A stretch of DNA of 64,000 nucleotides. Source: Tubulanus polymorphus (lineage: Eukaryota; Nemertea; Palaeonemertea; Tubulaniformes; Tubulanidae). The stretch is taken from the NCBI RefSeq assembly GCF_964204645.1, contig NC_134029.1, forward strand, positions 10,284,850-10,348,849, written 5' to 3'. The notes under the pieces were generated by a model, which saw only the letters and a list, made by a program, of their open reading frames with translations, did not search any database and was not told where the DNA came from. The translations under genes were made by a program, and so were the position numbers. Each line of letters begins with the position of its first letter. The first letter of the stretch is position 1. Shown here one piece after another: positions 1 to 11,159 of the stretch.

Positions 1-1337
1 CATTAGTATAATAGATTCGACTGCTGCAATACTTGTACGTAGAATCATTAGCATGGTTGAAGCAACACATAACGCGATGTCAAACGTAATTAACAGGTCG
101 TCTGTAAGTAACAGTTCGGATTTGTCGCCAAGCTATGTACTGACGTCAAATCCAGATATCGTTACTCAGCGTGATGTCTTCAGGTAATGCCTGTTAAGTG
201 AGCTCCATCTCACTGGTAATACCTGTTATCAGATCAGACAGTCAGTTAATTGAACCAATCGGTTGAGAATATATTATTATATCCCCGACGAGGGTTGTTG
301 GACTTTTGAAAATTTTGATATTGAATAAGTACCGTGCGAGATCAATGAGTTTTTTTTATCCGTGAGTTTACAGCTTTGTGCGAGCACGAACATAATCTTC
401 GTATCAATACGGACCGGTTGCTCAACGGATTGTTCTCTTAACCATCGGGTTAAATCGATAAAATCAACGGTTAAACTCCCGGTCGGGGGTTAAATTTGGT
501 TGCTGGAAAATTGGTCAAAGTTAAACGGCCTATCGGGCAATGTTAAGAACTCATCCACCATTTATCTTAAGAGCCGACCCCTGAAAATAGTACCTGGGGA
601 CATTTGGAAATATGTCTGTTATAACCATGGTTTCTCATTGTAACTTTGGTGGTTGTCACCGAGATTGAGGATTTACCCCTAGGGATAACTTTGATACTTG
701 GTCTATGAAACCGAACCAAAGTTTCTGAGTCAGTGATGCGCCTTTTTGCGATTTACCATTTGGGTGCTAAGGGGTTAAATTTGTAAAGAACCCAAATTTT
801 CAAATAAGAGATAGAAAAGGTGTTGTAGTTGCGATCAGTAGCCCGTAACAACACGTTTGTAAACGGTTGCTCAAAGCTTGGTTAAACCGGCCCCTGGTGG
901 GTTGTCTACAAAATTGTGTATTTTCAACGTTTTAAAAATCTAACTTGTTTGTAATGACGTTTTATTTGACTAGGTAACTCTTCTGGTTCTCCACTAGAGC
1001 CACCTAAAAAGCTTTGAAAACTCAACCAGTGGTACGTACTTAATATGAAAACGCTAAATATGTGTCAACCAGCATTATTAGCTCATGATTGCCACCATGG
1101 GATTGTAAAGCGAGACACTGTATGGTCATTATTCTTAAAGCTGTTTTCAACTTGGAACATCAGTACTTGTACTCAATGGCTCATAATGATCTACATATTT
1201 AGTCTACATATTTAGTACTGTGTTGACCCTAGGTGACGCCCATGAAATTCGACACAGAATTAAGATAGTGTATTCGTTCGATAGTTCAACAACGATATCA
1301 ATTTTACAATATTGTTACATCCCCAAAGAACCAGTTC
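1..1337. other. non-coding stretch, nothing recognised
   Basis: No reading frame of note on either strand and no recognisable domain. The base composition is AT-rich with scattered short stop-bounded frames. Nothing here can be assigned. Confidence 0.5.
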
Positions 1338-1525
1338 GTATGAACCAGAATAGAAATTTCCAATTATGTACTTCGAGTTAAATAGAAAAAATTCTGTAAA
1401 TTCGTCAGCCGATCACGCAACAGAATTGCTATATCATTCTGTACTTCGATTTCTGATTTCAGAATCAAACCCCCTGTTTCGATCCCGGTAGGTGTGACGG
1501 ATTTTTGAGGGACACCAAATAAAAA
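1338..1525 (-). repeat. dispersed repeat, copy 1 (inverted relative to 18170-18352)
   Basis: Read on the minus strand, this stretch aligns with 18170-18352 on the plus strand. Shared landmarks are a CATAATTGGAAATT block, a block around TTTACAGAATTTTTT and TCAAACCCCCTGTTTCG (its complement in the other copy). The copies differ by many substitutions and small indels, so the family is old. No coding potential or terminal structure is visible, and the element class is unknown. Confidence 0.6.
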
Positions 1526-1604
1526 CTAGGGGTCCACTATGCCCACTTGAGAATTGGTTTCAAATGCTCAACAAACTAACAATTTCAATATTCAATAAAT
1601 ATCG

Positions 1605-1915
1605 TGACCATATACGAAAAACGATAACCTTGATACTCACCGCAATCATGGAACATTTAAGCAGCTACAATCTTGTAATGGATAGTGATAACAAAATATG
1701 CCTAGGTACCAATATAATATGGAAATACATATGGAAAAGTTATTCTACGATTCAATGCCCCTGGTGACCATATGCAAAACCCCTTGAAACTTACCACAAT
1801 CATAGAACATGTCATGAGCTACGACTTTGCAATCGATCGTGGTAATAAAATACGACCAGGTACCAATATAATAAGGATATACTAAGTTATTGTATTATTC
1901 AACGCCCCATGGTGG
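1605..1915. repeat. two-copy tandem repeat, unit ~160 bp
   Basis: Copy 1 starts at 1605 and copy 2 at 1765, both with GACCATAT. A third start (GGCCATAAACATGG) follows at 1912 and then similarity stops. Shared blocks include the region around AATCAT(G/A)GAACAT and a TAGGTACCAATATAATA-like block. The copies have diverged considerably. No function is apparent. Confidence 0.6.
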
Positions 1916-2595
1916 CCATAAACATGGCCGCCAATTGCGTGATAATTGGCTGATCAAAAATACCTGTCTCAGGTATCAAATATCCTTTTCCAAAGAATAC
2001 CAATCATAAATTGCGATGAAAAATGGCAAACCAGTCGGAAGCTATAGGACTCAGAATTCCGGCCAAAATTGACATTTTTGGGCACAGAAATAGGTCATAG
2101 GACGGTCATCTTTAGTCCGATAGATCCAATCTTTCTTATGCTGATGGGCCCTTGGTGGATTTAAATATGTACGAAAGATGAAGGTGGTCAAAGCTTCTTC
2201 AAAATTTCCCAAGACAACTTCCAAAAACTTCAAAAATGTGGATTTCAGGATTACATCCGTTCGAACACCGACAACTCACTTAACGATTATTCCCGTCATT
2301 TTGACTATGCGTAGCATGGCTGTACAGGAAGCCCATAGCCACTGCTTTGAAGTTGTTATTCTAAACCATTTGGGCATCATCTCCGGTTACGTTATCCTAA
2401 TCGGTGGTGCTGATACATTGTTAGCGCTATTAAGATCGACTTGGATGTGCATAGTCAACACCTAGAAGCAGTTACCATCACATGCATTTGCTTTTACTGT
2501 CACTATGATGCACCATTTCACTTAAACATAGTTAGGCAGCGAAAGCGAATGCACGAAAAGGTTATACTCGATAAGCAATCATCAACCACGAATGC
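1916..2595. other. non-coding stretch, nothing recognised
   Basis: The only open frame of some length is 2178-2465 (+, 95 codons). It has no recognisable motif, no convincing splice sites and no neighbours that support it. It is treated as chance. Confidence 0.4.
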
Positions 2596-2823
2596 GTCGG
2601 TCTGTCGGTCTGTCGGTCGGTCGGTCGGTCGGTCGGTCGGTCGGTCGGTCGGTCGGTCGGTCGGTCGGTCGGTCGGTCGGTCGGTCGGTCGGTCGGTCGG
2701 TCGGTCGGTCGGTCGGTCGGTCGGTCGGTCGGTCGGTCGGTCGGTCGGTCGGTCGGTCGGTCGGTCGGTCGGTCGGTCGGTCGGTCGGTCGGTCGGTCGG
2801 TCGGTCGGTCGGTCGGTCGGTCG
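2596..2823. repeat. (CGGT)n microsatellite, ~57 units
   Basis: An almost perfect array of the tetramer GTCG/CGGT runs for about 228 bp, with two GTCT variants at the left edge only. A tetramer read in triplets gives a 12-nt, four-codon period. Open frames across it on both strands (Ser-Val-Gly-Arg or Arg-Pro-Thr-Asp repeats) are therefore artefacts of the array. Confidence 0.95.
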
Positions 2824-4700
2824 TAATATGTAATCGTACGAGATAATACTCGCGAGAAATCTGGTTTTTGGTGTATTAGCTTGTTTAGTACATGTACCAC
2901 TGCTTGCTGTAACTTTGGCTTCATTTGATCCTTACGTGTCAGGTAAGTATTTGCACGCCGGGATGATTGAAGGCCGACCTGCATCAGCGGATTAATTCAT
3001 CTTGTTTGCTAACCTCACCTTGATGTACTGAATGAAAACGATTCTAAGAGAGTTTCTTGAATTTTGCGAGGAAATGGACTAATTGTTACAAAAAAGTGCC
3101 ACGCGCAAGATGATGAAATAATCGCAAAAGAGAGCGGCATGAGTATAATCTATTAACCATGGTGGTATTTGCTGCAGACCATCTAACCACAATGATCATA
3201 TAACAACTGATTTAGGTGCTATACCTTTTGAGAAAAAGGACTTAGAAACCCGATTAAAGGCAATTTTATGTTTCGTTTCGTAAGGCATACGTTACTTGCC
3301 TTATCGCACCTCACTCCATTCTACTTTGTGTATGCTATTTGCGATGACCTAAAAAAATCAACTACAGCTACAAACTAGATTTATTTAGATTTTTTATAAG
3401 CATCATTGTTCTTCAAATCGTAAGTTAAATTCTAATTACAGGCGCAAATCCCTAACACGTATACTCTATCGCATCTGATTTTAATAATTTTGATAATGAA
3501 TAGAATCCTTTCAAGTCTTCCACGTTATGAAGCAGTGGTTCACTTCCATCTAGCACCGGACGCTCGTTCATAGAAGTGTTTAAAAGATCGCCGCTTGGGA
3601 CATTACACTGACTATATTGTGCATGTGTTGGAGGTTCATTGGGTATTCATCCCTAAATGCAGAGTGCAAGTGGCTCGAAAGTTGGTATGAATCAACTAGC
3701 GGATATAAGCATAGTGACGAAAATTAAAATAATATTCTAACAGTCGCGTACCATGTTTTGCTCACTCAATAGCTAACTCAGCTAACTCAATCCATCGCCT
3801 AAGCTACTGACTCCGATGACTGACTAGATGCTATACAGTTTTTAACCAGCTATTCTGTTTTTAACCTGACAAGAGTGGCTTATCATAAGATAATTCGATT
3901 ACAAGTACAGCATAGTATGCAATGAGCTAATTTTGTTGACAACCCTAATAGTCAGTCTGATTCATCTTCGTCTGGCCTGATTCATCTTATTTTCAAAAAG
4001 GCGGACGTTTCGAGTGACGCGGCTGTTTCTACTCATTCACTTAGAGGATTATACATTTTTCAATTTCATTGGCTCGATCTGCTCAATTTTGAGGTACATT
4101 CGATACATTCCAGTAGATCGAGGAAATTTTATCTTCGCCATGCGATGTGAACCTATTTGTATTTTGATGCACTGATCGTCAAGTCTTGAATGGTTCGGCG
4201 CATTTGTCCCGTGGCTCCGTATCCCTCATGGAAAAATCCGTTACTGTTAGAAATCAAGAAATTCTGCGATTCCGCGTAGTGACAACATCGATCATACGTA
4301 TTACAAAATCGTAGCACGTTGAACTTCCTCAACACTAATTGGGCTATCTCGTAGTCTGATCGATAATAACATCACGATCACCAAGGTTATTTACGAAAAA
4401 ATTATCATCGAAATGATAAAAAAAGTCTGTGTCAATATCGGGGGTAGATTACATTCGGGTGTGGATCCTTAAGATTTTGCCCACAGATGTCTATGGTTGT
4501 TGATGTCTAATGAATCAAAAAACTCCTGAATGTTTTTATAATCAAAATTGTCGGTAACTTTACTTCTAATCGTCATATAATTTATAATTCATTCGAGTTT
4601 TTCTCACAAGCATACGATTTATCTGATGCACCAGGCCTGCACAGACGGTAGCACCGTAGGCCTGTGATACCGTCGCGGAAATTTCGTGCCTTTTTTTCAT
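2824..4700. other. non-coding stretch, nothing recognised
   Basis: Neither strand shows a plausible exon or a transposon domain. A short GC-richer palindromic patch near 4635-4675 repeats the word AGGCCTG. It cannot be assigned. Confidence 0.45.
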
Positions 4701-4709
4701 TTTTTTGCA

Positions 4710-5000
4710 TTCCAAAATGAAAAGGGTGTACGTGTAGTCGTCCTCAAAGTAGATAACGGCACATTTTTATAAGACGAGGCAGATAATTCTAAACACAATT
4801 TTAGGCACATTCCGTCGTCCATCCATTCCGTAAAATACAAGACAGCGCACTTTTAGTCGTCTCTATCAACTCCAACAGTAGAAAATGGCATATTTACAAG
4901 ATGTTGGAGAAAAGAGCACATTCAGTCGTCCGTCAATTCCGATCAAAAAAAGAAAGGACACTTTTAGTCGTTTCTATCAGTATAGCATAACCTCATTCTT
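4710..5000 (+). repeat. degenerate tandem repeat of a ~25-bp word at uneven spacing
   Basis: A word of the form GCACWTTYAGTCGTC followed by TCAATTCCG-like sequence recurs near 4725, 4802, 4846, 4916 and 4958, at intervals of about 40-75 bp. The 93-codon open frame at 4885-5166 runs across it and shows no domain. The regular word with irregular spacing suggests decayed subterminal repeats of a DNA element, but no ends were found. Confidence 0.4.
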
Positions 5001-5367
5001 AAAATATAACCTCTTTAGTCAAGGAATAAAAAAGAACTATCTATTTTCCACAAAATATCTCTCCAGTGCGCTCTTCCGTAAATACACCTACGTGCATAGC
5101 GATATTCGTTTACTTTCCGGTTCATGCCTGTCTCGTCAATTGTTGTCTGGTTTTGGCCGGAAATGATTGCTGATACGATCAAGTTTCGGAAAACTATAAT
5201 ATATGTCGAGGTCATGAAAATGTATTATCCGTACAAACGATATAGTATGATTAGTATGATTGGGTCCGGTTAAACCTTCAGGCAGACTGCATATAGAAGG
5301 ACGGTATGCAGGAGGCGTTAATCCGCTTACTGGCAGTCCAAATATGTTCCATTTAAAGGGAAAGCGT

Positions 5368-6345
5368 TTATAACGCGTATAGTTTGCAATTCTTGTTTAA
5401 CAGGTAATTTATAACCGAATTCAATACAAATATTTGGTCCGTTGTACTATAAGTTGGCCTAAAGCCGGCTTGCGCCTCCGATAGAACAGAGTATGCCTCA
5501 CACCATGAAGTTAATCTAGTATTCAAAATTATTGAGAAGAGTTTGCCAAATACCGACAAGATGGTTATGCCCCTGTAATTATTTGCTGAATTGTTTGAAC
5601 CACCCTTGTGTAGTGGAACAATATAGCCAGTGCTCCATGATTCGGGATAGCGTCCACTATCTAATATAATATTAAAAAGAATAGTAAGTTGAGTAACAAT
5701 TGGGTTGCCACCAGCGATAAATACCTCGCCTTTTATACCATCTGTTCCTGCAGATTTATTTCTTTTTAGCATTTTAAATGCTCTATTAACCTCCTCCAAT
5801 GTGATTTGCTGATCAAGTATGTGATCAGATACGTCGATATCAACATCCAGTGAAGGGCGATCTTCATACGAGATACTTTTAAAATGCTCATATAAGTCAT
5901 CAATGCTTAGTTGAGTATCAACGTATTCATTGGGCCCTTTAAATTTGGACCATAGATCTCTGTGGTTATTTGAATCTAGCGCTTTCAGCAGGTCATCCAG
6001 CATACGTTCATCATACAATGCTTTAGCACTATTTATAGTGGACTTGTATTTATCCCGTGCTTCTTTGACCAGAAATCGGTTTAATTCATTCGGGTATAAT
6101 CTGTGTCGGTGCACTGGCCGGCTGAACACGTTTCGTGCTTTTCTGCACGAGCCGTCATACCATGATATAGGCCTATTGTTATTCATGTTCCTCGAATTTT
6201 GAAATGAACCATGAACCATGACCGCAGTCCGGAAGAATTTAGAAAAATCGTTAACCAATTCGTTAATTGAAAACTTATTATGTTCTCTATTAATTGCATT
6301 GTTTATAATATCGTTGAGGTAAGATTGGGTATCGTCTGAATGCAT
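5368..6345 (-). pseudogene. LINE A reverse transcriptase, N-terminal half
   Basis: An open frame of 325 codons. It holds the linker between EN and RT and then the RT fingers: NKSAGTDGI near residue 192, YPESWSTGYIVPLHK near 235 and NYRGITILSVFGK near 260. A QAGFRPTYSTTDQIF block lies near 293. The frame stops right after KLYAL, where family members continue with F(I/V)DYxKAFD. The palm aspartates and YADD are therefore absent and the protein cannot be active. The same order of motifs is intact in LINE D at 23188-25326, which is a useful comparison. Confidence 0.9.
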
Positions 6346-6444
6346 ATACTGAGCAAATTCAACTTCCCTTTCTTTACGCCATTTGAATTTGTGACAAGTA
6401 GTTTTGTTATGGGACGTAAAATTTGTATTTGCGGTATTATCGTG

Positions 6445-7244
6445 TTATTCAATCCTAGCCTGCAAACTAAAAGAAATTATCGCGTGGTCAGAGAAAGGTA
6501 ATTCGTCAGACACGTGGAAGTCAGACAGTATATCAATCATGTTAAAATCGGCTAATACATAATCGACCACACTTTTGCCACCTGGTTGATGACACGTAAA
6601 CTTTCCAACCGATTTATCCTGAAATGCCCTACCGTTTAATATTAACAAATTACAACCTATGCACATGTTTATCATATTCATGCCTCTAATATCTGGTCTA
6701 ACAGTATCATCTTGAGAGATGATCTAGTTGTGTCAATATCATGGTCTTCAAGTAATTTTCGTACCCCATGTTCGAACTCAAGGAATTGCATATTAATAGC
6801 ATCAGGATCGGGAGGGAGACCCGAGTATACATTGGTACGTGCATTTATGTCACCAGCCACCAATACATTGCCACCAAGTTGATGAGCAAGTATCTGACAA
6901 CTCAGATCATGAAAGAAGTCATCCGTGCTACGATTATCACAAGCTACATACACTAAACAGATAAACATATCTCTTTCAAAATTAAAGAATTCTTTTGATA
7001 ATTTCACCCATAAAATATCAGGATGGTTATTTTCTAATAATTCAATACCCTGCCGTAATTCGGATTTAAAAAGTAGCAACAATCCGCCAGAATTTCGACG
7101 CGCGCGAGGGTTTTTCATTCTCGTACTTTGAAAAAACGTATATCCACTGGGTACTGAAAATACGGTGTCTTTAGAGTTCCAGGTTTCCTCGAATGCGATT
7201 ATATCATTCACGTCTAATAAAGCCTGGATTTCCGGAAGGTCCAG
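6445..7244 (-). pseudogene. LINE A APE-type endonuclease, frameshifted
   Basis: Two overlapping minus-strand frames (7211-6678 and 6681-6445) together give an AP-endonuclease-like domain. Visible motifs are FEETW (metal-binding Glu), DILWVKL, GDINARTN (catalytic Asp/Asn), ILNGR, SVVDYVLAD and the terminal SDHA (catalytic Asp-His). The frame can be followed upstream of the first Met, where LPEIQALLDV precedes NDIIAFEETW. At least two frame breaks show that this copy is dead. In the family, this domain nicks target DNA for target-primed reverse transcription. Confidence 0.88.
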
Positions 7245-7740
7245 TTAACATGTCCGTGTACCAGCTTTCCGACTGAATAATCCTTTAATATTTAAGAAAC
7301 AGAGTTTCAATCGTTCCGCATTATTATTATTTCCGACGCTTTCCTTTTCCATATCGAGGGTTGCACGTGCCTCGCGCAAGGCATCACTCACGTCACCGAC
7401 ATCGCTATTGTGCCTCTGTTCGCGATCGATAACAATCTGGCTGTCCAGCCCGTTCTTAAGTCTGGATGGGGGTGTCGTTGAATCTTTTTCATTGAATTGG
7501 AACAAGCGGTTGTTCAGGTAAAGTTTGTCTCCAATGAAATGAAATTCATCACCTCTGGTAATTGCCTCCTCCACAACGTTGTTGCACACTTGTCTACGTT
7601 CTCGGATTTCTTTAGGGACTTGTTGGGCGATTCTGACACCACGAGATTTCAGAAGTGCGGATTTTCCACGAATTTCTTCCCTATCATGGTAAAAGTGGAA
7701 CTTAACGACAATCGGTCGCGCAGTTCCAGCACTATATTTT
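7245..7740 (-). pseudogene. LINE A ORF1 C-terminal part running into the start of EN
   Basis: On the minus strand the frame starts at the edge of the inserted element. It reads a C-terminal domain like L1 ORF1p: RPIVVKFHFYHDRE, then PKEIRERR. A polar linker follows, and then LKLCFLNIKGL, which matches the N-terminal strand of the LINE endonuclease. The frame stops at 7245, one frame away from the EN continuation at 7244-6678. ORF1p proteins of this type bind RNA and act as chaperones for the LINE transcript. Whether ORF1 and ORF2 were one protein or lost a stop codon cannot be told from one copy. Confidence 0.75.
7732..7740 (+). repeat. left 9-bp target-site duplication (CTATATTTT)
   Basis: CTATATTTT directly precedes the element that starts at 7741. 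The identical 9 bp follows its other end at 10112-10120. Both lie in the ORF1 coding region of LINE A. Confidence 0.85.
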
Positions 7741-7973
7741 CGGTTCCTGAACTTCGCTGAAAAAGCTGAAACACTGAAAAGCTGAAACGCTGAAATAAAA
7801 ACGCTGAAATTTCAGGGAATTTCCGAAAAACGCCGAAATTTCAGGGAATTCCCGAAAAACGCTGAAATCGTGCTAGGTACCGACAATACACGTTTTGAAA
7901 TGTTTTCCGGGCCGGTGTCCGCTGACGAGTCCTGAACCGTGTTTTATGCTCTACCTTCGGTTACAGAGACATG
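7741..7973 (+). repeat. left terminal inverted repeat of the 2.37-kb element
   Basis: Pairs with 9880-10111 at roughly 93-95% identity by eye. The outer 30 bp are identical. Differences are a few substitutions in the GCTGAAA array (around 7770-7800) and isolated changes further in. Similarity ends just after TTACAGAGACA. Confidence 0.85.
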
Positions 7974-9879
7974 CCTTAAGGTCGTCGTCATGACCGACTT
8001 GATCGATTGCGGATTGCGTGGATTGTTAGATGTGTTTTTTGCCATAGTTTTATGTGCATATACCGGTACGATCTAATAATGAAGTTATCACTTCATTTGA
8101 ATAAATTCTTAATCACAGTAATATTAATTCACAATATTTTTTCTTATGTTTGGTGATTTCTTGCAACTTATCATTGCCAAGTCTCATACAAGTAGTAGCT
8201 GAATGAAAGTACAGTTAGGCTGAACCTGATAACCCAAATTAAGTGCTAGCATGGAACTAATGATTATTTTGATTCTATTTTCGGTGTCATTGAAATTCGT
8301 TAATAAAGGTTTTAACCGTCATAGTATACTGTACTTAGCATTGCTACAATTGGGTGCCATATTTCTACAATTTCTACAAGGAGGAAGGAATCTTTAAGTG
8401 TCTTTGTTCCCGGGTAGGGTACGGGGTAAAACCTGGTTTACTTTCTCTTTCGACTTGCCGGAGACTACTATCTGCAATGTATTGCATGCTTTGATGTATC
8501 TGGCCTATAGGAGTCGAACGATATTTTTTTCCCATACACAGGCATGGCTTTAGTGTAGATGAAGGCTAGGCACTGCACATTGTGGATTGACTGGAACTCT
8601 TAACTCACAAAATTAAACGAGTCAACAAGAAAGATCCAATAATTGGACATTTGTCTAACTATATTATTTAACAGCTTGAAATAACACATTCTGCAAGAGT
8701 ATACAAAGGAAATCAGTTCTTACATTATATCAGAATCAATAGTTCGCTTAACTCTGGCTAGAATTCTGGTTCCATTGCTTCATATTCTAATGAAATCCAC
8801 TAGTATACCTTAGAATATCGCTTAGCTTAAGACTAAAAATTTGGTACCAGGAAACAGGGAAGAAAAGTGGGTGTACTGTACATCCGCAATTGACTTATTT
8901 CTCTCTGGTTGAATCAAGTTATTATTGAAATAGCATTCGAATAGCCATTTTATTTTTAAAAATTGTGTCGTTCAGCTATCCTGCTGCAAATTTCGCAGTT
9001 GAAGTTTACTGGTGCCATCTGATTTCTCAGTATCTCAAAAAATTTGCACATTCTAAGCCTGAATCTAAAAATAGAAAAAGGTGCATTTTAGTTGGATATA
9101 AAAGAATAGTGGCTAATACACCCTGGACTATATAGCCTATGGGGTGGGCCTAGTTTGAAAGCACTGAGGTCTGAGAGAACAGCACTTAGTAAATAAATAC
9201 TGAAATTAAACTTACAAAACACCCAGTACTTGAGATGATGTACTTGACAAGAAGTGTCACCAGCTAAGCATATCAACTTTGTCTATGACTCCTCCTTTTA
9301 TAGATTCAGTAGTAGTCTAAAAATAAGAATCGGTACATTTTTCTAACAGTCGGTATGTCATTTCTTCAAAAAAACTAATTATTATCACGCCACAGCAAAT
9401 AAATTATTCACAGTTGTTGAATGGTTAGCCCGATTTAGATTAATTGGTTGACGCTAATCAGTATGACCCATACGTAGGGGCCTACTGCATGCCATTGGCG
9501 TCAATCCATTCCATTCCATTCCACAGTGAATTAAAAAGAAATTTAGTTAGATCCCTTTTGTCCAAAAGCTGCATCATTTATATAACTAGCTGTCAAATTT
9601 AATTTACCTCCTTCAGAGAATACCATAGTGACATAGTCCGTCGCCCATCAACGTGTTGACAAAAGAAAAGTTGCTCCATGTTTTATACATGAACGTTCAA
9701 ATAAGATATTTTGCGTCTTGCAGGGAATATTGAGCATAGTGTTTAAGTTGGCTTGCACGGTTTGTGAATGGGTTTTCCTCATTATGCTGCCTGTATGCAT
9801 TAAAAATCCGGATTTCAAGCGAATTAATTTGTCCAACAAGTGGCCCTCTAGAAGTATACTCCACACATACTGTCCATGC

Positions 9880-10111
9880 GTGTCTCTGTAACCGAAGGTA
9901 GAGACTAAAACACGGTTCAGGACTCGGCAGCGGACACCGGCCCGGAAAATATTTCAAAACGTGTATTGTTGGTACCTAGCACGATTTCAGCGTTTTTCGG
10001 GAATTCCCTGAAATTTCGGCGTTTTTCGGAAATTCCCTGAAATTTCAGCGTTTTTATTTCTGCGTTTCAGCGTTTCAGTGATTCAGCTTTTTCAGCGAAG
10101 TTCAGGAACCG
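9880..10111 (-). repeat. right terminal inverted repeat of the 2.37-kb element
   Basis: Reverse complement of 7741-7973, starting inside at TGTCTCTGTAACCGAAGG and ending at the element edge with GTTCAGGAACCG. The duplicated CTATATTTT follows at 10112-10120. Confidence 0.85.
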
Positions 10112-10672
10112 CTATATTTTCCGACACGGTGTGCACGTACAGACTTTATTCTGTCACGCGCATCATTTATTCCAGCCTCCGACGTTAAAATGTTGTAGAT
10201 TCTATCTGCCACGATTTCATCTTTTTCCTCCTGCACGCCGAAAAAGAGGAGGTTATCCCTCATAGATCGTGATTGTAAGTCGAGCACGGTATTGCTCAAC
10301 TTCACGTTTTCCATGCGTAAACGGCCAACTTCGGCGGTCAATGTACCGATTTTTTCATTCGTAATTTTCAGTCGACAGTTTGTCATATTTTGTGCACAGA
10401 TTTTCCATTGCCTTTTCGATTGGCTCCAACCGATTTAATTTCGTTGACATGTCGCTCAACATAGCAACAATATCACCGAGACTCGCATTGCTGTCATTTC
10501 CGCTGTCTATATTAGGCTTATCACCGTGATCACTCGATTCGGATGAACAGTCACCTATGTCACCAGAACATTCTGGATTCTTGTTAGGGGTCTTTTTCTG
10601 ATCACGACGTTTTACCGCGGTAACATCAGATCCAGACTTATTGCGTTTCTTTTTACCATTTCCACCAACCAT
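10112..10672 (-). pseudogene. LINE A ORF1 N-terminal part
   Basis: The likely start is the Met of MVGGNGKKKRNK at 10672. It opens a basic stretch, followed by an acidic/serine-rich region (SSESSDHGDKP). A heptad-like coiled coil then runs to about 10260, and RSMRDNLLFFGV follows, typical of the RRM-like core of LINE ORF1 proteins. One frameshift near 10370-10386 divides it into two frames. At the downstream edge the frame reads HRVGKYS, and the matching codons resume across the inserted element at 7740. A longer frame opens at 10741, but its first 23 residues look like untranslated leader. Confidence 0.75.
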
Positions 10673-10899
10673 AGTGAACGTCCACAGTACCAATGATGCG
10701 ATATAACCAAAAAATCCACAAAAAAACTTACACCGGACCACCTTAAACCAACTTTTAAGCGGAGCTTCGGAAATGTGTTTGTGTCTACGCCGCCATTTTT
10801 AGTAGTTATACAGAGGGCACACCCGAGCAATTTTGAGTTCAGCAGGGACCACTCCAGATTGGAGGCTTTTGTTGAATATATGAGTAAGTGGATATTTAC

Positions 10900-11126
10900 C
10901 CAGCTAACAAAAAATGTTGTTTCTAAACATATCGTGATTTCTAAAATTTCTGAAATTGTTTCTAAAAGTTTTTCACTAACGTTTTAACGTTAATGTTGAA
11001 CGTTCGTGCAACGTTTGTATAATGTTTGTTATTAGAACGTTTTTGATAACGTTGACTGAACGTTACTTCACAACCTCTCTGCAACCATTGAGCTTGATAA
11101 AAACGTTCCAATATCGTTTGTATGAC
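10900..11126. repeat. AACGTT-rich, MITE-like repeat fragment
   Basis: The stretch starts with CCCAGCTAACAAAAAATGTTG and then carries the palindromic word AACGTT or close variants about ten times in 220 bp. It lies between the 5' end of LINE A and the truncated 3' end of LINE B. No second terminus was found, so it is probably a fragment. Confidence 0.5.
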
Positions 11127-11155
11127 GTTACATTATAACCATGTTATAATGTAAC
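11127..11155. repeat. perfect 13-bp inverted repeat, 3-bp loop
   Basis: GTTACATTATAAC, CAT, GTTATAATGTAAC. The hairpin lies exactly where LINE B loses similarity to RT, so it marks the junction between that LINE and the AACGTT-rich repeat. Confidence 0.8.
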
Positions 11156-11159
11156 ATTA

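Larger units (their letters stand above)
7741..10111. mobile_element. Mutator-like (structure only) DNA element, non-autonomous, 2,371 bp
   Basis: Both ends are CGGTTCCTGAACTTCG in inverted orientation, with inverted similarity over ~232 bp. The element is flanked by an exact 9-bp direct repeat (CTATATTTT at 7732-7740 and 10112-10120). Long TIRs plus a 9-bp duplication are typical of Mutator-like elements; this class call rests on structure only. No transposase is visible inside: the longest interior frames are under 90 codons and show no domain. The copy is therefore non-autonomous. It sits inside LINE A ORF1 and so is younger than that LINE insertion. The TIRs are rich in a GCTGAAA-type word and GGGAATTTCC-like blocks. 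Confidence 0.85.
5368..10830 (-). mobile_element. LINE A: decayed non-LTR retrotransposon split by a DNA element
   Basis: Read on the minus strand, this is an ordered LINE. It has a short 5' leader (about 10830-10673), ORF1 with coiled coil and L1-like C-terminal domain, an APE-type endonuclease and a reverse transcriptase. The RT is cut off at 5368, before the catalytic FxDY and YADD motifs, so the 3' half is missing. The reading frame is broken between ORF1/EN and within EN. ORF1 is interrupted by the 7741-10111 element; without that insertion the ORF1 frame is continuous. No stop codon separates the ORF1 C-terminal part from the first EN motif in this copy. The clade is left open: an RTE-X or CR1-like group is possible. 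Confidence 0.85.

Noticed and set aside
2441-2984. Open frames of 84-140 codons on both strands across the CGGT array
   Set aside because: A tetramer array with no stop in any phase is open in all frames. The predicted Ser-Val-Gly-Arg and Arg-Pro-Thr-Asp repeats are artefacts.
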